Assembly (NCBI RefSeq): GCF_003073045.1
Contig: NC_037596.1
Location: 14,573,012-14,637,011, forward strand
DNA: 64,000 nucleotides
Source of the DNA: Pomacea canaliculata
Lineage: Eukaryota > Mollusca > Gastropoda > Architaenioglossa > Ampullariidae
Reading direction: 5' to 3'
The stretch's first letter is position 1; every line of letters starts with the position of its first letter. The translations under genes were made by a program, and so were the position numbers. Positions 1 to 10,562 of this stretch are shown piece after piece. The notes below the pieces were generated by a model. That model was not told where the DNA came from, did not search any database, and saw nothing but the letters and a program-made list of their open reading frames with translations.

Positions 1-795
1 AAATGAAACTTTCGATTAATATTGGGCTTAATATATTTATTTCTGAGATAAATTACTTCTCATAGTACGCTTCATAGAGGATGTAGATCTTTTTAATGGA
101 TTTTGTTATACATCAGTGACGACTGATTCAGAGTTTGGTCAGACAAGTGACTGGTCATGACAGTTATCGTATGAGCAATGTTCACGGAAAACAACTGCGA
201 ACTTGAAAGATTTGTTTTCGTGGTAACCTTTACTCTAGAAAACAAACAACAAAAACTCTATACACCACGTCCCACCTGTCGGATATCGTTTTTCGATAGA
301 AATAATAGCCTCCTCATCTGTTTCACACACGTGACATATATCTCCACACGGTGCAATGAGCAATTAGCCTGTCAGGGTTCACAACCCATACTGTCCGTCA
401 GCTTTCTGTGTTGTTCTCCTGTTGACGTACGAGTAAAATGGCCGAAGGAATAGCAAAAGGTAGAAAATAACAATCATAATGAATTGTATTACAATCAGCG
501 TATCTCTTTACTGAAGTCATTATCAAATCTTTGCTGCGAAGAAAGTAAAAACTGAGTTTATTAATGATCTACATTAAATAGTGATGAATTATGTTTGTGT
601 GTATTAATTTTATTAGTGAACTAACGATATCAGAGAGAGAAAGAGAGAGCTGTCCCCATTGTTGGTGATGCTGTCACAAACATTAGGTCATCTATTTGAT
701 GATTTGTCGGGTCGCCATAAGCAATGTTGTAAATTCACAGGTTGTCACTCAGTCACCTTTGTGCCCATGTGAACATTAACCTTAGTCTCTTGTAA
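1..795 (+). repeat. Left arm of a long inverted repeat
   Basis: This stretch is the imperfect reverse complement of 2929-3628. Recognisable matching blocks include the outer end (1-30 against about 3600-3628), the block around 100-200 (against 3440-3530), the GA-rich tract at 631-650 (against the CT tract at 3079-3103) and the inner end at 786-795 (against 2929-2938). The arms differ by many substitutions and small indels, so the duplication is old. The arm may continue upstream of the window. No gene is recognised in it. A further copy of part of the arm lies at 9441-9588, so it is a dispersed repeat and not only a local duplication. The element class is unknown; a foldback-type DNA element is one possibility. 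Confidence 0.8.
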
Positions 796-802
796 CGTAC
801 GC

Positions 803-955
803 TGGTGGGCAGCTGAGTAAGGCTGAGAGAGCGAATGATACATGTGAGAAAGAATGTTTGGCTGTGATTTTTGGCATTCAGAAATTTAACTAGTATCTCT
901 ATGGGCGAGAGTTTGTGCTAGAAAGGGATCGCAAGCACCTGGTATTCTTGTATCA
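803..955 (+). mobile_element. Gypsy-type LTR retroelement fragment (RNase H region)
   Basis: A short stretch just inside the left inverted-repeat arm translates to a sequence resembling the RNase H part of a Ty3/Gypsy-type pol polyprotein. It is about 150 bases long, broken, and has no visible LTRs or neighbouring pol domains. I treat it as an old fossil scrap. The family call rests on resemblance of a short segment, so it is tentative. Confidence 0.45.
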
Positions 956-1514
956 TTAATTCATTAATTAAATTAATTAAATCATTAATTTATTTGATAC
1001 TTCTCGGTACTTCCACCTGGTAGGTTCTGATGATAATCGTTTTTTATTTTTTTTTTTTTTTTTTTGGGGGGGGGGTTCCTCCTTATATCGACGTTTGATT
1101 TCTCAAGGGAACCTACTGTGAATGAACATCTGTAACTGTAAGGGGGTTACTTCCCTTAGCCTGCATTAAAACAGCATCTTAGGGTGTTAGGAGAAAACAA
1201 AATTGTTAATTCGAAACACCTACCTAAACACTTGTACAAACAGACAAACGTTCGATCACACTTTCAAGACAGACATGCGCTGTGACTGCAAGAGAGGATA
1301 CCTTACATTCCCAAGATACAAGTTGAAAAATCAAAGGGAAAATCGGTAGATGCTATGATGTATGTTTACTTTCACAAGCAATTCAATATAACATCAGATT
1401 CATCGTAATTTATCTTCAGTGAGCATTTTGTAATCACGAATTTCATGGCCTAGACACTGATGGGTACATTGACAGTTGTATTAACTCTTCCTGGGTGTCA
1501 GGTCAGTAACATTG

Positions 1515-2015
1515 TTAGGCTGCATTGGCTGCATCACACCACCCGGGTGTCCAGTCTTCACCACCACCAGGCATGTTGGGATCCATACCTGAGATCTGAG
1601 CAGGTATTCTTCTCGCCTTCTCCTTGTTAAAATAATTCATCACGATGCTCATTTGCTGGGTGTATTGCGGGTCTTGAGACAAATCGTTTATTTCGTAAGG
1701 GTCGTTGTCCAAGTCGAACAACATATACCCTCTGCAATCTTCCACGTTTTCGGGGAGAGTTGTGTTAACGCCTGGAAGAGGATTGTACCACCGACCGCTT
1801 GTATGGTAGACGAGCTTCAACTGGCCAACTCTTACAGCTCCTTCATCCAGCCACATCTCATGAGTGAAGTCTGTATACAGAACATATTCTGTCAGACAAA
1901 CGCATTGTCGCGAAAGGTCTTTTCTGGGGAAGGTCCCTTGGGTGCACATTAAAGATTTTCGAATACCGCTGACAAGGGAAAGGGACTGAATTTCTCTTAT
2001 TTCTTCATGCTTCAT
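1515..2015 (-). pseudogene. Arylsulfatase B-like 3' fragment
   Basis: The minus-strand frame encodes the C-terminal part of an arylsulfatase. A segment like the family's VRxGxxKLxY is followed by RWYNPLPG, then YMLFDLDNDPYEINDLS (the family's LYDLxxDPxExxDIS), and it ends in GEDWTPGWC plus six residues before the stop. The WTPGWC tail is shared with the full genes at 10.6, 18.6 and 53.6 kb. Here the segments that are two exons in the other genes are fused in one frame with no intron. The protein also differs much more from the others than they do from each other. No N-terminal catalytic exon is found nearby. It lies between the arms of the inverted repeat, which suggests a captured or retro-copied gene piece (inference). 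It could also be the last exon of a divergent gene whose other exons were lost. Confidence 0.65.
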
Positions 2016-2928
2016 GCTCTCATACCATACACGCCATACACCACACCCCAGCTATGACGTATGTTTCCTCTGTTGAAGTTACATGCTTCAGTAGCTGTAG
2101 TTAATCAAACGTGTGACAGACGTTAGTCACATGGCATGGGTGGAGGGACGGACACTGGTGACATTATAAGTACAGGCAACGATTTCAATATAGATCACCC
2201 AACCGGATGTGAGTGTACAGCTGATTACAGCTCTGACCACTTTTCTATACGCGAGGATGCCATCACCATGCTCGTGAATGGCATGTCCAACACCATACCA
2301 GAGTTTCTGGACCTCGTGCGTTGCTGTCTGGTCATGTGACCCACAATGTCCTCCCTGAACCATTCTAACTCATGGGTAGGTTGTCTGACAATGTATGGAT
2401 GTTCTACGTATCAGTGCATGACGTATTACACACACACAACACACAACCCTGACCCTGATGACGATGAGGATGAAGAGACTTGTTGGTGAATCGAGTCGAA
2501 GAGGCAGAAATTCAAAGTCACTGAGAGAGTTATATAGAGAAGATGGCGGACGAAGATTGATGTTTGTTCACCCGCTAACTTGGACATTAGAGAGCAACTG
2601 CGATGATGATTATTATATATGACGTCTTTTTCTGCTTCAAGTGACGTGGAACAAATGACGCACACAAGACGTCGGACGCAAGACATCACTATACAGGAAA
2701 CAAGACGACACCCACCACAACTCATGACATCAAAATTTATAAAATGATGTCATACGCTGTCACAACAGTAGAGCAAACACGAGGCTAATGAAGGGAACTA
2801 ATCAAAACATGGACAAAGTTGTCATGGAGTCTGAAACCTACAATAGCTGTTGCTATTTAATTAATGACTGTGATGGGATTTTTCAGTTTCATGTCATTTC
2901 GATTTATTTTAAATGAAGAGAAACATTA

Positions 2929-3628
2929 CAAGAGACTAACATTCACAAGCTTAATTTTCACCTGGGCACAAAGGTGACTGTGTGACAACCTGCGAATTTA
3001 CAACATTGCTGATGACGACCCGACAAATCCTAAAATAGATGACCTCAATGTTTGTGACAGCATCTCCAACAATGGGGTCAGCTCTCTCTCTCTCTCTCTC
3101 TGATATCGTTAGTTCACTAGTAAAATTAGTACAAAGAAATACGCTGATTGTAATACAATTCATTATGATTATTATTTTATACCTTTTGCTATTCCTTCAG
3201 GCATTTTACTCATACGTCATCAGGAGAACAACACAGAAAGCTGACTGACGGTATGGATTGTGAACCCTGACAGCACCGTGTGGAGATATGTGGCACATGT
3301 GAGAAACAGATGTTGAGGGTACTATTTCAAAAGAAACACGATATTCCACAGGTGTGACGTGGTGTATAGAGTTTTTGTTGTTTGTTTTCTAAAGTTAAGG
3401 TTAGCACGAAAACAAATCTTTCAAGTGCGCAGTTCTTTTCCATGAACATTGCCCATACGATAACTGTCATGACCAGTCACTTGTCTGACCAAATGCTATG
3501 AATCAGTCGTCACTGATGTATAACAAAATCCATTTTAAAAAATTGTACATCCTCTATGAAGCGTACTATGAGAAGTAATTTGTCTCCAAAATAAATATAT
3601 TAAGCCCAATCTTAATCGAAAGTTTGAT
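2929..3628 (-). repeat. Right arm of the long inverted repeat
   Basis: Reverse-complement partner of 1-795. It includes the CT microsatellite at 3079-3103 that pairs with the GA tract of the left arm. The outer boundary near 3628 is set only by where the left arm leaves the window. The segment 3438-3588 is the part that recurs at 9441-9588 in the same orientation. Confidence 0.8.
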
Positions 3629-4132
3629 TTTCTGGATATCGCCGTAAAGTGTGGACACCCTTGATAACGACAGCAAGGTATGAACAAAGTAGCCAACATC
3701 CCAGAATAAGTCAGATATTTATTTATCTTTGGTAGTCCAGCATCATGCATTGTTAATCATTATCTTACAAATTGAACTCATGCATGACAACAATTCGTGG
3801 ACATTTTACTCCTGTAGCACAGGACTCCTTTTCAACCCTATTTCGGGTGGCACGTCTAGGGTAGTTTAACAGCAGGAGGTGACGACCAAAGCCCAGGTAC
3901 GAAATTTAGCTACACAGCAATGGCGGCGACAAAGCGACTAACTTTTCAAAAGTTTCTTAAGGCATTTAAATGCCTCAAAACCTTTATCTGCGTCAGCTCG
4001 TAGACATGTTTTATTTATCTTAATGAGAGCAATGAGTCCATATTTGGCTGAGATATCGGGCTTTATAAATTCCCACTTATTCTTCTTATTATAATTACCA
4101 GTAGTAGTAGAAGTAGTCGTAGTAGTAGTGTT

Positions 4133-4183
<51 letters not shown>

Positions 4184-5755
4184 ATTCGCACGTATAAAAC
4201 GAAATAATGAGAACTACGAGGGTCTTACGCACCATCGCAGCTCAAACGCAGACTGAAACAGAGTCCAGTACCTCGAAGGATCACGTGACACCAGAGAGCC
4301 ATCCATCCATGTTAGTTTCTGGGTTGTTTGGAGAAAATTACTTTTCTCTGTGATTTTGCTTTAATAAAACTTCTGTGACCATCAAACATTGTCCCAATAT
4401 CCTGGTACGAAGAGGAAAACAAAAATAAGTAACAGATTGCTTTTCACAGGTGCTGTTTTTTCCAGTCTTGTTTATTAGTAATCTCCACGCGGAGACCACA
4501 CGGTGTATACCAAGCAATTTCTTGGTCCCGTATACTGAACTCTTTAGTCTGAATAGAACCTACTACGAGCTACGTGGACATGATTGCTTCTGTTTATTGT
4601 TTTGCTCCCAATTCTGGTCATGATTAGATTTACTCATAGTAGATATTTTCCTGTCAAGTTTTCTCGCGTAAGCAATCTTGTCAATACTTTTATTACAAGA
4701 GAGAGAGTTGAGGAGAACCAAAAGATTGATCGAGCAGCAGATGGGTTATAACGGGGTTAATAGGTCAATCTAGCAGAAGTAGGTGACTAGTCACCTATGT
4801 AATACATTATTCATGAGAATGCAACTGATGGATTACTGTGACAGGACCAGAGATGATTGGTCCACGTGACCAGAGAGGCGGGTCGTGAGAACTATTTATT
4901 CCGACCTGACTGACATCTCCTGCAGGACTCGAGACCTTCTTACAGAGAATCAAGAGGTAAGTATTATTGAATATGAGGGAATCCTGCTGCAGTCTTGGGT
5001 TCAATGGTGATAGAATTTTATTCTTCCCTTTACAACAAACTGTAAATCATTGACAGACATTTTACTGACAGCTCCTTTAGGTCTGGACAGCGTCTCGCAT
5101 GGGTACGAAGAAGTAAGGACCATAATATGTGGCTTGTTTCTACCTCTTAATTACATGCAATAGTAATTACAGTCAAATATTTTCCTGCTCTTAAGAAATG
5201 GAAGAAGATTGAAACGGAATCTGATTCTCGGGATGATCATGTACAAATATCAGTTAGCACTGCAGTCGCGTTGACTGTTGCAAAAACACAAAACACCCTC
5301 ATTGGTGGGGGTCTGTGTTCTTACACATCGGCTATTAACCCTCGGGTAAAATTATCTTACCTAAATATAGAATCAGCTGGTTAATTGAAACCAATAGAAT
5401 TCCATCTAATTGGCTGGTGAGAAGATCGGTTAATTACCTAACCAATGGGTATATATGGTATTTTATGTACCATTTTCTCTTTCTGGTTTATTTGTTAGTC
5501 GTAAACACATTCTGTGTACCCTACTGTCAGCCTAAATCAACAACAATAACCTACGTAGGTAAAAGTTGTCACAACTGGGTTTTCAAATTAGCTTATGGTA
5601 AGTGGCTTTGCGCCATCATATGGCCGTAAACTCGAAGTTTCAATCTCTTGTCCAAACACTTCGCTTTAAAGAACTTGTGTATTTGCACAGGACATGGATT
5701 CTGTTCATGGAATACTAATATATTTTTGCTGCAGGGCACCTGATCTGTATCAAAA
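3629..5755. other. Intergenic stretch upstream of sulfatase gene A
   Basis: No coding region or RNA gene is recognised here. It holds a trinucleotide microsatellite (listed separately). The last part, just upstream of 5756, contains a plausible 3' splice site (pyrimidine tract ending in CAG near 5734). This may start the exon carrying the gene A start codon, with a 5' UTR exon further upstream. Confidence 0.5.
4100..4183. repeat. (TAG)n microsatellite
   Basis: A trinucleotide tract of about 84 bases, nearly pure in its second half and interrupted in the first half by AAG, TCG and TTG variants. It is intergenic. Confidence 0.95.
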
Positions 5756-8560
5756 ATGCTATTGCTAGCGTTTCTCATCTCGACGATAATGTCGTCATTA
5801 ACATCAGCCTCGCCTCCAAATATCCTCTTCATCGTCGCTGACGACCTGGGCTGGGCCGACGTCCAGTGGAGAGATCCCGATATGTACACCCCGAACTTAA
5901 ACCGTCTGAGAGAGGAAGGGGTGGAGATGACCAACGCATATGCGGGCCGTCCTGTACTCCGTCCCGATCAGCATTCATGACGGGTATCTACCCGTATAAA
6001 ATGGGTATTCAAGACGACGGATTTGACGGTCTTGAGAACGCCTCCGTGCCGCTGGACAAAAAGATGTTGCCGCAGACTCTGAAGGAATACAATTACAGCA
6101 CGCACATGGTGGGCAAGTGGCACCTGGGATTTTGCCGGAGGGAAATGACGCCTCTTGGCAGAGGGTTCGACACCTTCTACGGCATGTACGGCGGCGCCTC
6201 AGACCATTACACACACACCACTAATTCAAACGGCTACGATCTTACATTCAACGAAAGTCCAGTATGGACCGCTAATGGTACTCACTCCATATACCTTCAC
6301 ACTCGGAGAGCCATCAACATTCTAAAGAGTCACGACCAGTCTAAACCCCTCTTTATCTATCTAGCTTACCAGGCAATACACTATCCGCTACAGGTTCCTG
6401 ATTACTATATCAACACGTTTTGTGCAAACGTCAACATATCAGAAGAAAGAAAGATACGGTGTGGAATGGCGGCGGCCTTGGACGAGGGCATCGGTAACGT
6501 CACACGCAATCTGGAAAAGCTGGGCTACATGAACAACACGCTGATTATCTTCACCTCCGACAACGGCGGGCCCATCAACGAAGGCGCCAGCAACTGGCCG
6601 CTGAGGGGTTCGAAAAAGACAATCTGGGAAGGAGGAACCAAAGTCACAAGCTTTCTCTACAGCAAGACCCTGCTGAAGGGCAACAGAGTGTACAACGGCA
6701 TTGCTCTCGCTACTGACTGGTGAGTTCATTTTTGTTCAGATCCTTTATTAAAAGACCGTTTCAAAATTCTTGTATTTCCACATGTTTGATATTCACCATA
6801 GTCGACGCTTGGACAAGAACATTATTCAACCTTACAATTCTACCATAAAAAAATCTTTCAATCGCCGTATACCGGTGAGTTAAGTGAGATAAAAGATTCC
6901 CTTAAATCTTTCTGCATTATGATTCAATGTAAAAGGTGATATTTTACAGTAACGAAAAGTAAGTGATCCACCGGAGAACAATTTCTGTCAACAGAGAATG
7001 TCTAACATTGGTAGATGACAACATCAAATTTCACGTTGCATAAATGTCCTCAAAATTATGTTACTTTGTGGAACACTTTCAAAAGTAAAAAAACAAAACA
7101 AAACAAAAAAAAACTTAAAAACGCTTTCAATCTGACATCGGCACTACAGGTATGAGTTAATGTAACCTAGGAACATGTACTTAAATAAACATGAAAAGAC
7201 TTTGACGAATATAATGTTACCTAGTTTGGAATAAAATATTATAGTGTATATTTAAAAACCATAAAAACTTTCAGGATTAACCTCTGTTTCTCTTTTTTTC
7301 TTCTCTCCGTTTCGCTTTCTGTGGTGACTTCACAGGATATGATGACAAACAGATCGCCTATGCTTGCTAGATTGTCCCAAGCATAATTATAGCAAAACCT
7401 TATCCTAAAAGATGAACAATATCCGAGACAGCCGTTCTTAAAGTGTCGAGGGCCCTTTAATTACAATACTTGTATTTTAATAGCTATATCTTTAATTCAT
7501 AAGATCAGGTTCTTTTCTCTATCATCTGATGTTAATTAGTCTGTATAACAACAAACATAGGTACCCGACTATGGAACGAGTGGCTGGTGGCAACGGGACC
7601 ATTGAGGGTATAGATGGTCTTAACCTTTGGGACAGCATCTCCGAAAACAGAGAGAGTCCACGGCAGGAGTTTATCTACGACCTCAGCGACATCACAAATC
7701 GTTCTGCAATCCGTTACAAAAATTACAAGCTGACTTGGAACAGGCCAGGAGCACCAGACCTCTGTATGTATCTCGAAGGGGAGGTGGAAACACGCAGGCG
7801 TGTGTGTGCGTTCGTGTGTGTGTTGTCTTTTTCTGGGTATATGTGTTTGTGTTTATGTATGTATAAGTATATGTATGTTTAAGTGATTAAGCAAGTACGT
7901 TAAAAAAAATCCAAAGTGTCATGATATAAGTGCATGATGTGTCCGCCTGTAAATGAAGTCTTAAAATAAGTAATCTATTGAGAGTTCGCCAGAGAAACAT
8001 GGAAAAAGCGAAAAGGGGCAGTTACAAAAATTTCTTATTGCCTCCCATTTAGATTGAATAAATGGAAGAACAGCAACGCAGAACCCAAACCCTTGCGTAG
8101 GGATATTATACCAGGCGTTAGATTGAAAGCTACAAAATCAGACAAACGAATGACTCCAAGATGTTTCTCTAAACTCTGACATCCCACCTCCTCTGAAGAA
8201 CATGCTCCACATCCTTATCATTACCACTGTCACCATCCATCCATCATCATCATCATCATCTTGTTCTTGACCTAATACATGTGTGTATATCTCGCGTGTC
8301 ATAGCCGGCTGGTACTATCCTCCGCCTGGCCTCCGACCCCGACATACACCTCGAAGGTGTACATGCTGTTTGACCTCGCCACTGACCCCACGGAGACGAC
8401 GGACATCAGCAATCGGTCAGACGTGAGGAGTGTCTTCACGTACATGAAGAACAAATTGTACGACCTCAGGCTCAACATGCCTCCTTCTATGCAGCCGACC
8501 AAAGTGGATGCTGGGAAACCACAGTACTGGGGTGGGGCTTGGAGAACCGGATGGTGCTGA
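5756..8560 (+). pseudogene. Arylsulfatase B-like gene A, two frame breaks
   Basis: Three exons are read as 5756-6719, 7561-7763 and 8305-8560. The start ATG opens a signal peptide (LLLAFLIST...), followed by the metal-binding VADDLGWADV, then HMVGKWHLGF, FTSDNGGP and GSKKTIWEGG, all hallmarks of formylglycine sulfatases. Exon 1 is 964 bases against 965 in gene B. One base is missing near 5948, just before the catalytic CTPSR motif, so the start and the rest of the exon lie in different frames. Introns split the TGG of the conserved DW and follow the RPGAPDL segment, as in genes B, C and E. In exon 3 the GWYYPPPG part and the VYMLFDL part are also in different frames. A poly(A) signal follows the stop. 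Either this is a recent pseudogene or there are two single-base assembly errors. The otherwise open frames and good splice sites make the second possible. Confidence 0.7.
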
Positions 8561-8646
8561 ACATGAGGTCTTCCGGCAGTCTACGCATGCGTACGAGTAG
8601 CAACGACGCATCTACAGGAAGACCTACCGTTACATTGTCAGACCGC

Positions 8647-8658
8647 AAATAAATAAAA
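8647..8658 (+). promoter_or_regulatory. Poly(A) signals of sulfatase gene A
   Basis: Overlapping AATAAA hexamers lie about 87 bases after the gene A stop codon. They mark the likely 3' end of the transcript and suggest the gene was a normal transcribed unit until recently. Confidence 0.6.
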
Positions 8659-8659
8659 A

Positions 8660-9160
8660 TCACAGTAAATTCGCAAAAAAAGCGTGCTTATTGTCAATGT
8701 ATTCGTAGATATGTGATTCATAGATATGATTCATAGATATAGAACGTGTGTGCGCGTGTGTGTGGGTGTTGTATATACATTTTTAAACGTTTCGCAAACG
8801 CTAAAATGTTTATAATAATGTTTAGACGAAAAATTTTACAAACATTTTCCAAAGACATATTTTAAAACTCAAACATTTTGGAAACAAATTTTTTTTAGGA
8901 AACATAACATTTGAACAAAAGTACACGTTGCAAACGCATCCTGTAAACAAAAATATTAACTAACTGTATTACAAATATTTAAAACATTGAAATTATGTTC
9001 TTCATATAATTGTCACAAAAGTATTCTTTAAAACTTAATTTTATGTATCATAGCTAGGTGTGGTATTTGAAAATCTTTGTAAAATCTGTAACCTGTATTT
9101 CTAGAATTATTTTGAAGTAGAATGTATGTTGGAGTGGGATTGGGATGTGAGTTAGAACGA
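8660..9160. other. AT-rich intergenic stretch
   Basis: Low-complexity, AT-rich sequence with a short TG-rich run near 8745-8770 and several related AAACATTTT-like words. No gene is seen. Confidence 0.5.
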
Positions 9161-9164
9161 GAGC

Positions 9165-9900
9165 TTCTCTAGACAAGTGACTGACACCAGAACAAGCAGG
9201 GTTTTTCCAGGAAAGGTCGACCACATTGCCACCCTTCATATCATCATTGAGCAATCTATCGAGTGGCAGTCATCCCTATATATAACTTTTGTGGACTTTG
9301 AGAAGGCATTTGACGCTGTGGCGTCATCTGGAGGCTGATGATCCACTATGGCACTCCGCCTAATCTCATAAACATTAATCAGGGGATAAACGAAGACTCG
9401 TCCTGCCAAGTTATTCACAACGGCAAACTCACTTTTCTATCCGTGAACATTGTCCATACTATAAGTGTCATGACCAGTCACTTGTCAGACCAAACAGATG
9501 CTGTGAATCAGTCGTTACTGCTGTATAACAAAATCCATAAAAAAAATTGTACATCCTCTATGAAGCCCACTGAGAAGCAATTTATCTCATATCTGATGGT
9601 CAAAGACTGGATTATGCGAAAGACAACCCAAGACAACAACACCAATATCCAGTGGACCTTCACCAAACAGCTAGTGGACCTGGACTTTGCAGATGACATT
9701 AGTCTCCTATCTCATCGGCAACAACACGCACAAACCAAACTGAGTAAGCTAGCAGAGGAAGCAGAGAAGACAGTCTCTCATATATCACATTAAAAACGAA
9801 TGAAAATCAGGAACAGTAAATTGAAAACTGCATCCCTAGTTTTGAACCCAACAAAGCAAACACCTGCCACTCTCCAACGTGTATATCATTAATAAAAGTT
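9165..9900 (+). mobile_element. Broken LINE, reverse transcriptase region
   Basis: The translation shows reverse transcriptase landmarks in order: EQAGFFQERS, IIEQSIEWQSSLYITFVDFE with KAFDAV, then HYGTPPNLI, CQVIHNGKLT, VKDWIM and, after a gap, LDFADDISLLSH (the FADD-type catalytic box) and LSKLAEEAEKT. The order and spacing are those of non-LTR elements with endonuclease and reverse transcriptase that are common in molluscs. The frame shifts at least twice before 9340. About 20 residues between NGKLT and VKDWIM, where the family has the TGVRQGC-type motif, are replaced by a foreign 148-base segment. No endonuclease domain is found upstream. It is dead, and its exact clade is not assigned. 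Confidence 0.8.
9441..9588 (+). repeat. Inverted-repeat arm segment inside the LINE
   Basis: This segment matches 3438-3588 (the outer part of the right inverted-repeat arm, same orientation) and, as reverse complement, the left arm around 30-190. Shared words include CATGACCAGTCACTTGTC and TTGTACATCCTCTATGAAG. It sits exactly where the LINE reverse transcriptase loses part of its coding sequence. No clear target-site duplication is visible. Confidence 0.8.
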
Positions 9901-10562
9901 GAGAGATGTTTTTTTTTTTTTCGTTTCAGTAAAACTCATCACATGCAACTCGTGGTTAACCTATCTGTCACCTTTCAATATTTTCTGCCTATTTTGAGCT
10001 GACTGATCACGAGAAGTACATATTTTTTCATCAATTTGTGAATGATAAGGATTGATGGTTGATGATTGATGCAATTATTAAAACAAATTGCAGTTTTAGC
10101 TTAGTTTCGATAATTCTCAGTTTATATCAAAGTACTAGTTTAAAAATGTAAAAAAATTTCTCCAAAACACCATAAACCAATATGGTTCACAAATGGGACA
10201 TTCTCACAGCTCTGTTCAAAGAACGAGGGCCAACAATTGATGCGAACTCTTTTCTTTCCGTTAAGTAAAATAAGGACAGTAGATTAGAGATCCACTTGAT
10301 TAGAGATTTGTTAATTGTAATAGTTGTAGTTTTTTTAATGTGTCCAAAGAATTAAAGGATAGGCATTTTCCAGAATTTCCGAGTCACTTGGCAGAGAGAG
10401 AGGTTCCTAAACATTAGACGGCAGGCTGGTGGTAACCAGACCTTTTAATGATATAATAATTCACATTCGCATTAATGGCAAACTTAAAATTTAAATGAGT
10501 TTGCTTAATCAGATGTCTAAGAATCCCGAAGTACGGTTGTTCCTGCGTGTGATTGCCTCCAG

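Noticed and set aside
178-453. 91-codon frame in the left inverted-repeat arm
   Set aside because: Not preserved in the right arm and no recognisable domain.
2127-2363. Open frames on both strands just upstream of the sulfatase fragment
   Set aside because: I tried to read a further sulfatase segment here on the minus strand, but no family motif could be aligned with confidence.
4100-4183. Trinucleotide repeat considered as a CRISPR-like or coding repeat
   Set aside because: Simple microsatellite with no spacers and no gene; the window is eukaryotic.
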